Part shown: in pieces, positions 9,124-19,666 of the stretch
How positions within the stretch are numbered: position 1 is the stretch's first letter
Layout of the letters: each line of letters starts with the position of its first letter
Assembly: GCA_913056195.1 (NCBI GenBank)
Contig: CAJXMF010000023.1
Location: 1-39,427 of the forward strand
Direction of reading: 5' to 3'
Origin: an uncultured Methylococcaceae bacterium
GTDB lineage: Bacteria; Pseudomonadota; Gammaproteobacteria; Methylococcales; Methylomonadaceae
DNA: 39,427 nucleotides
Made by a program: the position numbers and the translations under genes
Notes under the pieces: generated by a model
What the model was told of the DNA's origin: nothing
Database searches by the model: none
Seen by the model: the letters and a program-made list of their open reading frames with translations, nothing else

Positions 9124-10446
9124 GTGAGTACTTCAAGAGCTGAAATGGCAAGTAAAATGAGTGGATTTTCAGAGCTGAAGACACGGTTGCTTTTTGTTCT
9201 TGGAGCCTTCTTTGTATACCGGGTTGGAGCTCATATCCCGGTGCCTGGAATTGATCCGAAAGCACTTGCAGTTATGTTTGAACAGCAAAGCGGCTCAATT
9301 TTAGATATGTTTAATATGTTCTCGGGTGGGGCATTAAGACGGCTGAGTTTGTTTGCATTAGGTATTATGCCCTATATCTCGGCATCAATTATCATGCAGC
9401 TAATGACGGTTGTGGTCCCACAGTTTGAACAATTAAAGAAGGAAGGGGAGTCAGGGCGTCGTAAAATTTCCCAGTATACCCGGTATGGAACTGTCTTTCT
9501 TGCAACATTTCAAGCTATTGGTATTTCGGTCGCATTACAAAATCAATCGGCAGGTGGATTGCCTGTTGTTATCAATCCAGGTGTCAGTTTTATTGTTATC
9601 ACAACCATTACGCTGGTGACTGGAACAATTTTTCTGATGTGGCTAGGTGAACAGGTTACTGAACGCGGCATTGGTAATGGCATATCATTGATAATCTTTG
9701 CGGGTATCGTTTCAGGTTTGCCTTCTGCAATCGGCGGTACATTGGAACTGGCGCGCACGGGCGAAATGAACAGTGCCTTTATCGTTTTATTGTTCCTGGT
9801 TGCGATTGCAGTCACTGCGTTGGTTGTATTCGTTGAGCGAGGGCAGCGGCGGATTATTATCCAATATCCTAAACGCCAACAAGGTCGTAAAATGTATGCA
9901 GGCCAAAGTAGCTTTCTGCCTCTCAAATTAAATATGGCTGGGGTTATTCCGCCAATTTTTGCCTCAAGTATAATATTGTTTCCAGCAACCATTGCAGGCT
10001 GGTTTGGAAATGCGGAAGGTTTTGGATGGCTGCAAGATATTTCGACGGTACTATCGCCGGGTCAGCCTGTTTATGTTTTATGTTATGCGGCAGCAATCGT
10101 TTTTTTCTGTTTCTTTTATACGGCGTTAGTTTTTAATTCTAAAGAGACAGCAGATAATTTGAAAAAATCAGGTGCATTCTTACCTGGCATTAGACCAGGT
10201 GCGCAAACTGCGGCTTATATCGATAAGGTTTTAACACGATTGACATTTGTTGGCGCCTTTTACATTACATTGGTTTGCTTGTTGCCAGAATTTTTAATCG
10301 TTTATTGGAATGTCCCATTTTATTTTGGTGGAACATCATTATTAATCATAGTTGTTGTTGTCATGGATTTTATTTCGCAAATGCAGACACATTTGATGTC
10401 GCAGCAATATGAAGGATTGATGAAGAAAGCCAAACTAAAAAAATAA
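9124..10446 (+). CDS. secY: Protein translocase subunit SecY
   Basis: SecY, the ten-helix channel of the Sec translocon in the inner membrane, 440 residues. Signatures include the plug/first-helix region [26 protein letters not shown] sequence (residues 20-41), [23 protein letters not shown] near residues 67-89 and the [19 protein letters not shown] cytosolic loop used for SecA and ribosome contact. The start is GTG at 9124 with AGAGGA 5 bases upstream; in-frame ATGs at 9145 and 9160 are less well placed. Confidence 0.98.
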   Translation: MSTSRAEMASKMSGFSELKTRLLFVLGAFFVYRVGAHIPVPGIDPKALAVMFEQQSGSILDMFNMFSGGALRRLSLFALGIMPYISASIIMQLMTVVVPQFEQLKKEGESGRRKISQYTRYGTVFLATFQAIGISVALQNQSAGGLPVVINPGVSFIVITTITLVTGTIFLMWLGEQVTERGIGNGISLIIFAGIVSGLPSAIGGTLELARTGEMNSAFIVLLFLVAIAVTALVVFVERGQRRIIIQYPKRQQGRKMYAGQSSFLPLKLNMAGVIPPIFASSIILFPATIAGWFGNAEGFGWLQDISTVLSPGQPVYVLCYAAAIVFFCFFYTALVFNSKETADNLKKSGAFLPGIRPGAQTAAYIDKVLTRLTFVGAFYITLVCLLPEFLIVYWNVPFYFGGTSLLIIVVVVMDFISQMQTHLMSQQYEGLMKKAKLKK

Positions 10447-10460
10447 TTGGAGTATGAGCT

Positions 10461-10574
10461 GTGAAAGTAAGAGCATCAGTTAAGAAAATATGTAGAAATT
10501 GTAAGGTTATCAAACGCAAAGGTATTGTTCGGGTTATTTGCAAAGATGCTCGACATAAACAGCGTCAAGGATAA
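10461..10574 (+). CDS. rpmJ: 50S ribosomal protein L36, zinc-binding form
   Basis: This small gene of 37 codons starts with GTG 14 bases after secY and reads [20 protein letters not shown] and onward to KQRQG. Cys11, Cys14, Cys27 and His32 form the classical C-x2-C-x12-C-x4-H zinc site, so it is the C+ version of L36. In zinc-starved gammaproteobacteria a zinc-free paralogue replaces it; none is seen in this window. It is preceded by TTGGAGT. It is the last gene of the spc block. Confidence 0.96.
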   Translation: MKVRASVKKICRNCKVIKRKGIVRVICKDARHKQRQG

Positions 10575-10581
10575 TATTTTG

Positions 10582-10610
10582 TTGCGCTGGATTTATCTAA
10601 ATGCTATAAT
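10582..10610 (+). promoter_or_regulatory. Strong sigma-70 promoter of the alpha block
   Basis: TTGCGC (10582-10587), a 17-base spacer, then a perfect TATAAT (10605-10610) preceded by TGC, an extended -10. Predicted transcription starts near 10617, about 34 bases before rpsM. The 76-base rpmJ-rpsM gap is the largest in the super-operon. This supports separate boosting of rpsM-rpsK-rpsD-rpoA-rplQ. In E. coli this region also binds S4; I did not find a clear pseudoknot. Confidence 0.75.
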
Positions 10611-10650
10611 TTGGCGCTTAACTTCAGAGTACTGTAGTAGGAGTATCTAG

Positions 10651-11007
10651 ATGGCACGTATTGCCGGAATTAATGTCGCTGATCATAAACATGCGGAAAT
10701 CGCATTGACAGCTATCTATGGTGTTGGCCGCCAAACAGCACGAAAAATTTGTCAAGAAGTTGGTATCGAACCATCGGTAAAGATAAAAGACTTGGCAGAA
10801 GATCAATTGGAGTCAATTCGTAAGGTGATTTCAGGCATGACTGTTGAGGGCGACTTGCGTAGAGAAGTCTCCATGAACATCAAAAGACTGATGGACTTGG
10901 GGTGCTATCGTGGTATCCGACATAGAAGAGGTTTACCTTTAAGAGGCCAAAGAACACGTACTAATGCACGTACGCGTAAAGGACCCCGTAAACCGATAAG
11001 AAAATAA
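10651..11007 (+). CDS. rpsM: 30S ribosomal protein S13
   Basis: S13 of 118 residues: [30 protein letters not shown] at the start and the basic C-terminal tail [20 protein letters not shown] (about residues 92-111) that contacts P-site tRNA. S13 forms bridges to L5. AGGAG lies just upstream of the ATG. First gene of the alpha block, immediately behind the promoter at 10582-10610. Confidence 0.98.
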   Translation: MARIAGINVADHKHAEIALTAIYGVGRQTARKICQEVGIEPSVKIKDLAEDQLESIRKVISGMTVEGDLRREVSMNIKRLMDLGCYRGIRHRRGLPLRGQRTRTNARTRKGPRKPIRK

Positions 11008-11027
11008 GATATTCTGGAACTTAAGCA

Positions 11028-11414
11028 ATGGCAACACAAAACAGATCAAAAAAACGCGTTAAAAAAGAAGTGGCAGACGGGGTTGCACACGTACATGCTT
11101 CCTTTAACAACACTATCATTACTATTACAGACCGTAAAGGCAACGCTTTATCCTGGGCGACATCTGGTGGATCAGGCTTTCGCGGATCAAGAAAAAGTAC
11201 ACCTTTTGCGGCGCAGGTAGCAGCTGAAAAAGCGGGTCAGGTTGCACGCGATTTCGGAATGAAAAATCTTGAAGTGATGATTAAAGGGCCAGGCCCAGGT
11301 CGTGAATCTGCTGTTCGGGCTTTAAATAATCTTGGCTTTAAAATTTCCAATATTGTTGATGTGACTCCGATACCTCACAACGGATGTCGTCCACCCAAGA
11401 AACGTCGCGTATAA
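11028..11414 (+). CDS. rpsK: 30S ribosomal protein S11
   Basis: S11 of 128 residues with [39 protein letters not shown] and the C-terminal [15 protein letters not shown]. The Asn-Gly in the HNG motif is the site of isoaspartate formation known in E. coli. S11 lies on the 30S platform by the mRNA exit. Confidence 0.98.
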   Translation: MATQNRSKKRVKKEVADGVAHVHASFNNTIITITDRKGNALSWATSGGSGFRGSRKSTPFAAQVAAEKAGQVARDFGMKNLEVMIKGPGPGRESAVRALNNLGFKISNIVDVTPIPHNGCRPPKKRRV

Positions 11415-11435
11415 AAAGTTTTCGGAGTAATAAAA

Positions 11436-12056
11436 ATGGCAAGATATCTAGGACCAACGTGTAAGTTAGCCCGTAGAGAAGGAACAGATTTATTTCTAAA
11501 AGGAAGAGGTAAGTCGTTAGAAGGAAAATGCAAGCTCGAACAAAGACCGGGTCAGCACGGTGCAAAAAGAACACGTAGTTCCGATTATGCACTACAGCTT
11601 CGAGCTAAACAAAAAATTCGTCGTATCTATGGTATTTTAGAAAAGCAGTTTAGAAACTATTATAAAGCAGCTGATTTGAAAAAAGGCGCAACAGGTTTAA
11701 ATCTGTTAAATCTTTTAGAATCGCGTTTAGATAATGTGGTTTACCGTATGGGGTATGCCAGTACGCGTGCTGAAGCGCGTCAACTGGTGTCTCATAAAGC
11801 GATTATGGTTAATGGCCAGGTCGTTAATATCCCGTCATATCAGGTTTCTGTAGACGATATCATTTCAATTCGTGAGAAAGCTAAAAAACAACAGCGTATT
11901 ATTGATGCGTTGGGTGTGGCTGAGCAATATGGCTTTCCTGCTTGGGTCGAAGTTAATGTTAAAGAAATGAGCGGTACTTTTAAATCATTGCCAGATCGTG
12001 CTGATTTAGGGTCAGACATTAATGAGCAATTGGTTGTTGAGCTTTATTCTAAATAA
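11436..12056 (+). CDS. rpsD: 30S ribosomal protein S4
   Basis: S4 of 206 residues, the normal length. It begins [20 protein letters not shown], and the S4 RNA-binding fold is at about residues 97-160 ([29 protein letters not shown]). S4 initiates 30S assembly and is the alpha-operon translational repressor in E. coli. It has only two cysteines in the N-terminal part, so no four-Cys zinc site as in some other phyla. Confidence 0.98.
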   Translation: MARYLGPTCKLARREGTDLFLKGRGKSLEGKCKLEQRPGQHGAKRTRSSDYALQLRAKQKIRRIYGILEKQFRNYYKAADLKKGATGLNLLNLLESRLDNVVYRMGYASTRAEARQLVSHKAIMVNGQVVNIPSYQVSVDDIISIREKAKKQQRIIDALGVAEQYGFPAWVEVNVKEMSGTFKSLPDRADLGSDINEQLVVELYSK

Positions 12057-12074
12057 TTAACCCGAGATTAAACT

Positions 12075-13082
12075 ATGCAGAATTCCATTGCTGGCTTATT
12101 GAAACCCCAGTTAGTAGAGGTTGTTAATCAGACGGCAAATCATTCCCGAATCGTTATTGAGCCACTGGAAAGAGGTTTCGGCCATTCATTAGGGAATGCA
12201 CTAAGACGTGTCATGTTATCATCTATACCTGGTTGTGCAGTTACTGAGGTTCAAATTGATGGTGTATTACACGAATATACAGTCGTTGAAGGCGTTCATG
12301 AGGATGTTATTGATATCCTTTTGAATTTAAAAAAGCTGGCTGTTGTTCTTCATTCTAATGACAAAAATGAAGTTAGTCTGTCCTTAACAAAAAAAGGGCC
12401 CGGTACTGTTACAGCAAGTGATTTTGATTTGCCGCATGATGTTGAAATTGTCAATCCTGAATTGGTTATTGCAAATCTAACCCAGGATGCAAACTTTAGT
12501 GTGACTGTCAAGGTGGAACGTGGTCGCGGCTATGTTCCCGCCTCTGTTAGAAAAGAAAATATGGACAATATTCCGGTTGGTGTTTTGATGGTTGATGCAA
12601 CCTTCAGTCCAATCGATAAAGTTGCTTATCATGTTGAAAATACACGGGTGGCTGAGCGGACTAATTTAGATAAGTTGGTTTTTGAACTTGAAACTAACGG
12701 AACAGTTGATCCGGAAGAAACCATCAAATTGGCAGCAACCATTTTACATGAACAACTATCTGTGTTTGTTAAGCTGGATATTGTGGATAAGCCTGATGGT
12801 GAGCCGGAGCCAAAACCTGAGCCAGGTTTTCCACCAGAATATCTGCGTCCGGTCGATGATCTTGAGTTAACAGTGCGATCAGCTAATTGTTTGAAAGCAG
12901 AAAATATTTTCTATATTGGTGATTTGATTCAACGAACAGAAGTTGAATTATTGAAAACACCCAATTTAGGTAAAAAATCCTTAACTGAGATTAAAGACGT
13001 TCTTGCGACAAAGGGATTGGCATTAGGGATGCGTTTAGAAAATTGGCCGCCTGAAGATTTAGCCGATCAATCTCAAAGTTAA
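12075..13082 (+). CDS. rpoA: RNA polymerase alpha subunit
   Basis: RpoA of 335 residues. The N-terminal dimerisation domain includes [22 protein letters not shown] at about residues 32-53. The C-terminal domain runs from about 258 ([20 protein letters not shown]) to [10 protein letters not shown] and includes the Arg (about residue 268) that contacts UP elements in E. coli. The interdomain linker, residues 237-255, is unusually rich in Pro and Glu ([10 protein letters not shown]). It lies between rpsD and rplQ as in other gammaproteobacteria. Confidence 0.98.
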   Translation: MQNSIAGLLKPQLVEVVNQTANHSRIVIEPLERGFGHSLGNALRRVMLSSIPGCAVTEVQIDGVLHEYTVVEGVHEDVIDILLNLKKLAVVLHSNDKNEVSLSLTKKGPGTVTASDFDLPHDVEIVNPELVIANLTQDANFSVTVKVERGRGYVPASVRKENMDNIPVGVLMVDATFSPIDKVAYHVENTRVAERTNLDKLVFELETNGTVDPEETIKLAATILHEQLSVFVKLDIVDKPDGEPEPKPEPGFPPEYLRPVDDLELTVRSANCLKAENIFYIGDLIQRTEVELLKTPNLGKKSLTEIKDVLATKGLALGMRLENWPPEDLADQSQS

Positions 13083-13111
13083 ATTTAAACACGTTATAGG
13101 TCATTTTAGAA

Positions 13112-13498
13112 ATGAGACACCGTAAGTCTGGTAGACAGTTAAATAGAAATAGCAGCCATAGAAAAGCAATGTTTAGCAATATGGCGACATCATTGTTTAA
13201 ACACGAGTTGATTAAAACGACTTTGCCTAAGGCAAAAGAGTTGCGCCGAGTGGCCGAACCTTTAATTACTTTGTCAAAAACAGATTCTGTCGCTAAACGT
13301 AGGCAAGCATTTGCTAAATTGCGTGATAGAGATGTTGTTACAAAATTGTTCAATGAATTAGGCCCTCGCTATCAAAATAGGCCGGGGGGTTATTTAAGAA
13401 TTATTAAATGTGGCTATCGTCCTGGAGATGATGCGCCGATGGCTTATGTTGAGTTAGTTGATCGTCCTGAATTAGACATCAATGAAAACGAAGAATAG
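13112..13498 (+). CDS. rplQ: 50S ribosomal protein L17
   Basis: L17 of 128 residues: [20 protein letters not shown] at the start, then [30 protein letters not shown] and the [16 protein letters not shown] motif. It closes the alpha block and is followed within 10 bases by a strong intrinsic terminator. Confidence 0.98.
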   Translation: MRHRKSGRQLNRNSSHRKAMFSNMATSLFKHELIKTTLPKAKELRRVAEPLITLSKTDSVAKRRQAFAKLRDRDVVTKLFNELGPRYQNRPGGYLRIIKCGYRPGDDAPMAYVELVDRPELDINENEE

Positions 13499-13505
13499 AT
13501 GAAAT

Positions 13506-13534
13506 AAAAAAGCCGGGTCGCCCCCGGCTTTTTT
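13506..13534 (+). terminator. Intrinsic terminator of the ribosomal super-operon
   Basis: Perfect 12-base-pair hairpin: AAAAAAGCCGGG, loop TCGCC, CCCGGCTTTTTT. The GC core is followed by six T on the + strand and, because of the A run, by six T on the - strand as well. It should therefore stop both rplQ transcripts and convergent tex transcripts. Confidence 0.95.
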
Positions 13535-13545
13535 GTATCAATAAT

Positions 13546-13567
13546 ATAGGCTTTTACAGAAGCCTAT
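13546..13567. other. Perfect small hairpin beside the terminator
   Basis: ATAGGCTT, loop TTACAG, AAGCCTAT is an 8-base-pair perfect inverted repeat between the main terminator and the end of tex. It has no T run on either side, so it is at most an RNA 3'-end stabiliser or an auxiliary stop for tex. The rest of the gap to tex shows nothing I recognise. Confidence 0.5.
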
Positions 13568-13652
13568 GTGTTACTTATTCCCCACACAAGAGCATTTCCA
13601 CTTCAACCATCCTCATTTATGCGTGTTGCGTATAGGTATACTCTTTAAGGCG

Positions 13653-15917
13653 TTATTTTTTGGCTAATGCTTGACTAAATGCATTAGCAAAGGACGTGGT
13701 TGGACGCTTGGCAGCCGTTTTTTTCTTAACCGGTTTTTGGGTGCTTGCCTGAGAATCATTACCCTTTTTCATCGATAACGAAATTCGTTTTCGTTCTATA
13801 TCGACCTCTAATACCTTCACTTTGACAATTTGTCCGGTTTTAACCACTTCTTTAGGGTCGTTAATAAAACGATCGGCTAAGTGAGAAACATGTACTAAAC
13901 CATCCTGATGAACGCCAATATCAACGAAAGCGCCAAAGTTTGCTACATTGGTGACCACGCCATTCAAAAGCATGTCGGGTTTTAAATCCGTTATTGAATC
14001 AATACCTTCTTTAAAATCTGCGCTTTTAAATTCGGGACGTGGATCGCGGCCAGGTTTTTCCAGTTCGCTTAAAATATCGATGACAGTCGGGAGACCAAAC
14101 GCTTCGGTTGTGAAGTTAGCGGCCTCAAGTTGTTTTAAATAATCGCGTTGCCCAATAATGGCAGTGATTGTTTTGCGCGTATCTTCAAGAATGGCATTGA
14201 CAACCGGATAGGCCTCTGGGTGTACGGCTGAGGCATCCAGTGGGTTTTCGCCATTCATGATCCGGAGAAAACCGGCGGCTTGCTGAAATGCCTTATCGCC
14301 TAATCGAGGCACTCTTTTAAGTTCAGACCGTTGTTTGAATGGGCCGTTTTGGTCACGGTAAGCGACGATATTTTCGCTAACTGTAGCATTAAGTCCTGAA
14401 ACCCGTTTCAATAAGGCGACCGAAGCCGTGTTGACATCGACACCGACGGCATTTACACAGTCTTCGACCACTGCATCCAGGCTTTTGGATAATTTATGTT
14501 GGTTGAGGTCGTGTTGATATTGGCCGACACCAATCGATTTAGGGTCAATTTTGACCAGTTCAGCCAAAGGGTCTTGTAAACGACGAGCGATTGAAACGGC
14601 GCCACGTAAAGACACGTCTAAATCTGGAAATTCCTTGGCGGCAAGTTCTGAGGCTGAATAAACTGATGCCCCCGCTTCTGAAACCATGATTTTTGTGAGC
14701 TTTAAATCTGGGTATTTCTGAATAAGCTCTGAGATCAGCTGATCGGTTTCGCGTGAGCCGGTGCCATTGCCAATGCTGACTAAATCAACTGAATATTGTC
14801 GGATAAGTTTCGCCAGTATATTGATAGATTGCGTCCATTGTTTCCGCGGTGGATGAGGGTAAATCGTTTCTGTTGTTAATAATTTACCGGTAGCATCCAC
14901 GATGGCTACTTTAACGCCGGTTCGGATGCCGGGGTCTAGTCCCATTGTGGCTCTGGGGCCGGCGGGTGCTGCCAATAATAAATCTTTTAAATTGCTGGCG
15001 AAAACACGGATCGCTTCCTGCTCTGATTGCTCGCGAAGGCGCATCTTTAAGTCCAGATCAATACGGGTGAATAATTTAATTTTCCATGTCAAGCGCGCCG
15101 TTTGGGTGTGCCATGTATTGCAAGGCGTATCATCTTTTGTAATACCAAGGCGTTTAGATACTTGTGAGATGGCGTACTGATGTCCGAGTTCATCATCGTG
15201 CGCTGGGGATAGGCTTAAGCTCAGGAAATCTTCATTTCTACCCCGGAACAGCGCGAGCGCACGATGGGAGGGGATTTTTTTGATGGCTTCCTGGTAATCA
15301 AAATAATCCCGAAATTTTGCCGCATGACTTTCCTGGTCTGCGATAACCTTAGATGACAACACACCATTATCCCAAATATACTCGCGGAGTTCGCTGATCA
15401 ATTCGGCATCTTCTGCCAGTTGTTCCATAATGATTTGCCGAGCCCCCTCTAACACACTCTTTGTATCCGGGAAGCCTTTTTCGCTGTTGAGGAAAGCTTT
15501 TGCACAGTCTTCCGGGATGGCATCACGGTTTGTTTTTAACAGATCGGCCAGCGCTTCCAGGCCCGCCTCGCGTGCAATCTGAGCTTTAGTCCGACGTTTT
15601 GGCTTGAATGGCAGATATAAATCTTCCAGCAACGTTTTGCTCTCGGCGGCGTTAATTGAATTTTCAAGTTCTGGTGTTAATTTATTCTGTTCAGCAATGC
15701 TTTTTAGAATAGCCTGTTTGCGATCTTCCAGTTCTCGCAAATAGATTAAGCGTTCTTCTAAATGGCGTAATTGCGTATCATCCAAGCCACCTGTCATTTC
15801 CTTACGATATCGTGCAATAAACGGCACGGTAGCACCCTCATCCAAAAGCTTGACAGCGGCATTTACTTGATGAACACTGGCAGAAAGTTCAGTTGCGATG
15901 CGTTCGATAATATCCAT
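13653..15917 (-). CDS. tex: Tex family transcription accessory RNA-binding protein
   Basis: A 754-residue cytoplasmic protein with Tex architecture: N-terminal helical region with [20 protein letters not shown], a YqgF/RNase H-like domain starting at [20 protein letters not shown] (about residues 324-343), a helix-hairpin-helix part ([20 protein letters not shown]), and a C-terminal S1 domain ([18 protein letters not shown] near 650-670). A Lys/Ala-rich tail follows. Tex associates with the transcription and RNA-decay machinery in other bacteria; its exact job is not settled. It is transcribed alone, convergent with rplQ and divergent from pseB. Confidence 0.95.
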   Translation of the reverse strand: MDIIERIATELSASVHQVNAAVKLLDEGATVPFIARYRKEMTGGLDDTQLRHLEERLIYLRELEDRKQAILKSIAEQNKLTPELENSINAAESKTLLEDLYLPFKPKRRTKAQIAREAGLEALADLLKTNRDAIPEDCAKAFLNSEKGFPDTKSVLEGARQIIMEQLAEDAELISELREYIWDNGVLSSKVIADQESHAAKFRDYFDYQEAIKKIPSHRALALFRGRNEDFLSLSLSPAHDDELGHQYAISQVSKRLGITKDDTPCNTWHTQTARLTWKIKLFTRIDLDLKMRLREQSEQEAIRVFASNLKDLLLAAPAGPRATMGLDPGIRTGVKVAIVDATGKLLTTETIYPHPPRKQWTQSINILAKLIRQYSVDLVSIGNGTGSRETDQLISELIQKYPDLKLTKIMVSEAGASVYSASELAAKEFPDLDVSLRGAVSIARRLQDPLAELVKIDPKSIGVGQYQHDLNQHKLSKSLDAVVEDCVNAVGVDVNTASVALLKRVSGLNATVSENIVAYRDQNGPFKQRSELKRVPRLGDKAFQQAAGFLRIMNGENPLDASAVHPEAYPVVNAILEDTRKTITAIIGQRDYLKQLEAANFTTEAFGLPTVIDILSELEKPGRDPRPEFKSADFKEGIDSITDLKPDMLLNGVVTNVANFGAFVDIGVHQDGLVHVSHLADRFINDPKEVVKTGQIVKVKVLEVDIERKRISLSMKKGNDSQASTQKPVKKKTAAKRPTTSFANAFSQALAKK

Positions 15918-16045
15918 TTCGATTCATTTGAAGATTTAAAAACGACAATTCTATCCTAAACCGATGTGATATGCGGATCTTATGTGTTGAGGCCATTCGT
16001 ATTTTAATGGACGCGGCTATTTTTATGGCGTGCTGTGAGATCGTT

Positions 16046-16053
16046 GCTATACT
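16046..16053 (+). promoter_or_regulatory. Possible extended -10 promoter for the pse operon
   Basis: TGC-TATACT-like sequence (TGCTATACT) lies about 140 bases before pseB in the 274-base gap between the divergent tex and pseB. No good -35 element is seen 17 bases upstream. I found no sigma-28 or sigma-54 consensus in this gap, so the sugar genes appear not to carry a flagellar-type promoter of their own. Weak call. Confidence 0.3.
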
Positions 16054-16167
16054 TAAAACTGTGATGAAAGCACGGTCGTAAAACAAAGATGACATTGTTG
16101 TTCTGATATTCTCAGGGTCTTATGCAATACAGTCATTTCGGCGTGTGAGTGATTCACTGTCTTTTAA

Positions 16168-17181
<1,014 letters not shown>

Positions 17182-17190
17182 AGTCAATCC

Positions 17191-18348
17191 ATGATTCCAT
17201 ACAGTTGTCAGAATATTTCAGAGCAGGATATACAGGCCGTTGTTGATGTCTTACGTTCTCCCTATCTAACCCAAGGGCCTGTTGTTCCACAATTTGAGCG
17301 GGCGGTTGCCGATTATGTTGGAACAGATTATGCCGTTGCGGTTAACAGTGGTACATCTGCATTACATCTTGCCTGTCTTGCGTTAGGCCTGGGAGAAGGT
17401 GACTGGCTCTGGACCTCGCCCAATACCTTTGTGGCTTCGGCTAACTGTGGACTTTATTGCGGTGCTCATGTCGATTTTGTCGATATTGACCCACAAACAT
17501 GGAATATGAGCACAGCGGCACTCGCTAAAAAATTACAACAAGCTGAAAAACAAGAACGATTGCCAAAAATAGTGATTCCTGTCCATTTTGCAGGCTTATC
17601 TTGTGATATGGAAGGTATTGCGCGATTGGCAAAACAGTATGGATTTTATGTGATTGAAGATGCTTGTCATGCGCTAGGTGGACGCTATCAGCTGGATTTT
17701 ATTGGATGCTGTCGATATTCTGATATTACGGTATTTAGTTATCATCCGGTCAAAATGATTACCACAGCGGAAGGCGGCATGGCAGTGACGCAACAAGCGC
17801 ATTTGGCTGAGAAAATGCAGCGACTTAGAAGTCATGGCATTACGCGAGATCCGGGACAGATGACAACCTCGCCGGATGGTCCCTGGTTTTATCAACAAAT
17901 TGATTTGGGTTTTAATTACCGATTGACCGACATGCAAGCCGCGCTTGGATTAAGCCAATTAACCCGACTTGCTGAATTTGTAGCGCGGCGTCACACTGTA
18001 TTCCAGCACTATCAGTCCTTATTGAAAGACAGCCCGGTTATATTTCAGCAACAACCGGAAGCCTGTTATTCATCCTTACATTTACTTGTTGTGCGATTGC
18101 AATCCAATCGACTCAGTAAAACGAGGCGGCAGGTTTTTGAATGGCTGCGCCAGGCCGAAATCGGCGTGAATGTGCATTACATACCGGTGCATTTGCAGCC
18201 TTATTTTCAAAAAATGGGATTTCAGCCTGGCGATTTCCCGGAAGTTGAAGCCTATTATCAGGACGCCATGACACTTCCACTTTTCCCCGCACTCACCGAG
18301 GAACAGGTTCATTTCGTTGTTGATCGTTTAAATGAGGTGCTGAATTGA
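17191..18348 (+). CDS. pseC: UDP-4-amino-4,6-dideoxy-L-AltNAc transaminase, PseC
   Basis: PLP-dependent aminotransferase of the DegT/DnrJ/EryC1 family, 385 residues. It aminates the PseB product at C4. MIPYSCQNISEQDIQAVVDV at the start and the SPYLTQGP segment are typical of PseC; VNSGTSALHLA binds PLP phosphate, EDACHALGG supplies the PLP-ring aspartate, and FSYHPVKMITTAEGG carries the Schiff-base Lys188. It overlaps the next gene by four bases. Position after pseB fixes the function with confidence. Confidence 0.93.
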   Translation: MIPYSCQNISEQDIQAVVDVLRSPYLTQGPVVPQFERAVADYVGTDYAVAVNSGTSALHLACLALGLGEGDWLWTSPNTFVASANCGLYCGAHVDFVDIDPQTWNMSTAALAKKLQQAEKQERLPKIVIPVHFAGLSCDMEGIARLAKQYGFYVIEDACHALGGRYQLDFIGCCRYSDITVFSYHPVKMITTAEGGMAVTQQAHLAEKMQRLRSHGITRDPGQMTTSPDGPWFYQQIDLGFNYRLTDMQAALGLSQLTRLAEFVARRHTVFQHYQSLLKDSPVIFQQQPEACYSSLHLLVVRLQSNRLSKTRRQVFEWLRQAEIGVNVHYIPVHLQPYFQKMGFQPGDFPEVEAYYQDAMTLPLFPALTEEQVHFVVDRLNEVLN

Positions 18349-19052
18349 GAATAGCCATCATTCCTGCCAGAGGCGGAAGTAAAAGAATCCCTCGCAAGAA
18401 TATCAAACTGTTTTGCGGCAAGCCGATGATAGCGTATGCCATTGAGGTAGCCTTGGCAACACAGTTGTTTGATAAGATCATTGTCTCTACAGAAGATGAA
18501 GAAATTGCGGCGGTTGCCAATCAATGGGGGGCTGAAACGCCTTTTTTAAGACCGAAAGAACTGGCTGACGATTACACGATGACTAACGATGTGATTAAGC
18601 ATGCCATCGAATATTTTCTGGCTCAAGGTGACAAGGTTGAATATGTCTGTTGTATTTATGCCACGACACCGTTTCTACAGTCCGAATATTTGCAACAAGG
18701 CTATCGTAAATTGACGGAAAACGATTGTTCTTACGCGTTTTCGGTAACAACCTTTCCTTTCCCTGTGCAAAGGGCGGTTCGCATGTTGCCTAATGGTCGT
18801 ATTGATGCCGTTTGGCCTGAAAATATGTTTAAACGCTCGCAGGACCTGGAAGAACTCTATCATGATGCCGGACAGTTTTACTGGGGAACAGCCGAGGCTT
18901 TTTTACAAGAGCATGTGTTGTTTTCCGAAAAATCCGTTCCCGTTATTCTTCCACGCTATCTTGTTCAAGACATTGATACGCCGGAAGATTGGGACAGAGC
19001 CGGTTTTATGTATCAAGCCATGCAATTACAGGAACAAAACAATGCCCTATAA
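18345..19052 (+). CDS. pseF: Pseudaminic acid cytidylyltransferase, PseF
   Basis: PseF activates pseudaminic acid with CTP to CMP-Pse. The 235-residue protein opens with AIIPARGGSKRIPRKN, the nucleotide-binding signature of CMP-nonulosonate synthetases, and includes STEDEEIA and a DIDTPEDW motif near the C-terminus. The start codon is TTG at 18345, overlapping the pseC stop (TTGA), with GAGG at 18334-18337 giving 7-base spacing; no ATG precedes the conserved N-terminus. The unusual start and overlap imply coupled, possibly low, translation. NeuA- or legionaminate-type specificity is less likely beside pseB/C/G/H/I. Confidence 0.9.
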   Translation: MRIAIIPARGGSKRIPRKNIKLFCGKPMIAYAIEVALATQLFDKIIVSTEDEEIAAVANQWGAETPFLRPKELADDYTMTNDVIKHAIEYFLAQGDKVEYVCCIYATTPFLQSEYLQQGYRKLTENDCSYAFSVTTFPFPVQRAVRMLPNGRIDAVWPENMFKRSQDLEELYHDAGQFYWGTAEAFLQEHVLFSEKSVPVILPRYLVQDIDTPEDWDRAGFMYQAMQLQEQNNAL

Positions 19053-19659
19053 AACAGAGCAAGAGCAATTCTGGAGCGGCTCTTTTGGTGACGAATATGT
19101 GCAACGTAACGCTGATGACTATTTAATCGCAAGTAATGCGGCTTTTTTTTCAAAAATCTTTTATCACACCGGCCCGGTAAATTCAGTCATCGAATTTGGC
19201 GCCAATATAGGCTTAAACCTGCGTGCGATTAAAACCTTGCAACCCCAGACAGACTTGTTTGCAGTAGAAATTAATCAATCTGCTCATGCTGTTTTGACTG
19301 AGTGGGGTGGGTGTCAGCAGGTGTTTAATCAGTCGGCTCTGGATTTTGACGTCCAGCAGCAATACGATTTAGCCTTCGTCAAAGGCGTACTGATTCACAT
19401 TAACCCGGATTATCTGCCGCAAATGTATGATGTGTTATATCAATCATCCCAACGCTGGATTATGCTGGCCGAATATTACAACCAAACACCGGTTGAGGTG
19501 AATTATCGGGGGCATGAGAAACGGCTGTTCAAAAGAGACTTTGCCGGCGAGATGATGGATCGGTATCCTTCCTTGAAACTGGTTGATTATGGCTTTATCT
19601 GGCAGCGTGATAAAGCTTTTCCACAAGATGACATGACCTGGTTCTTGTTGGAAAAATAA
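19042..19659 (+). CDS. Pseudaminic acid biosynthesis-associated methylase
   Basis: A 205-residue class I SAM methyltransferase. EFGANIGLNL at about 51-60 is motif I, and the N-terminal FWSGSFGDEYVQRN matches the family of methylases found specifically within pse operons (described in protein family collections as pseudaminic acid biosynthesis-associated methylase). The substrate is not known to me; O- or N-methylation of the sugar or its acyl group is an inference. The ATG at 19042 lies 8 bases after AGGA and overlaps pseF by 11 bases. A T8 run at 19143-19150 falls at codons 34-36. Confidence 0.85.
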   Translation: MPYKTEQEQFWSGSFGDEYVQRNADDYLIASNAAFFSKIFYHTGPVNSVIEFGANIGLNLRAIKTLQPQTDLFAVEINQSAHAVLTEWGGCQQVFNQSALDFDVQQQYDLAFVKGVLIHINPDYLPQMYDVLYQSSQRWIMLAEYYNQTPVEVNYRGHEKRLFKRDFAGEMMDRYPSLKLVDYGFIWQRDKAFPQDDMTWFLLEK

Positions 19660-19666
19660 AGCTGTC

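Noticed and set aside
14902..15180. Open reading frames antisense to tex and to the ribosomal genes (for example 14902-15180, 8008-8448, 36007-36705)
   Set aside because: They lie wholly opposite conserved genes, lack ribosome binding sites and have no recognisable protein features.
18793..19041. An 83-codon upstream extension of the pse-associated methylase inside pseF
   Set aside because: It is an out-of-frame shadow of pseF; the ATG at 19042 with AGGA matches the family N-terminus.
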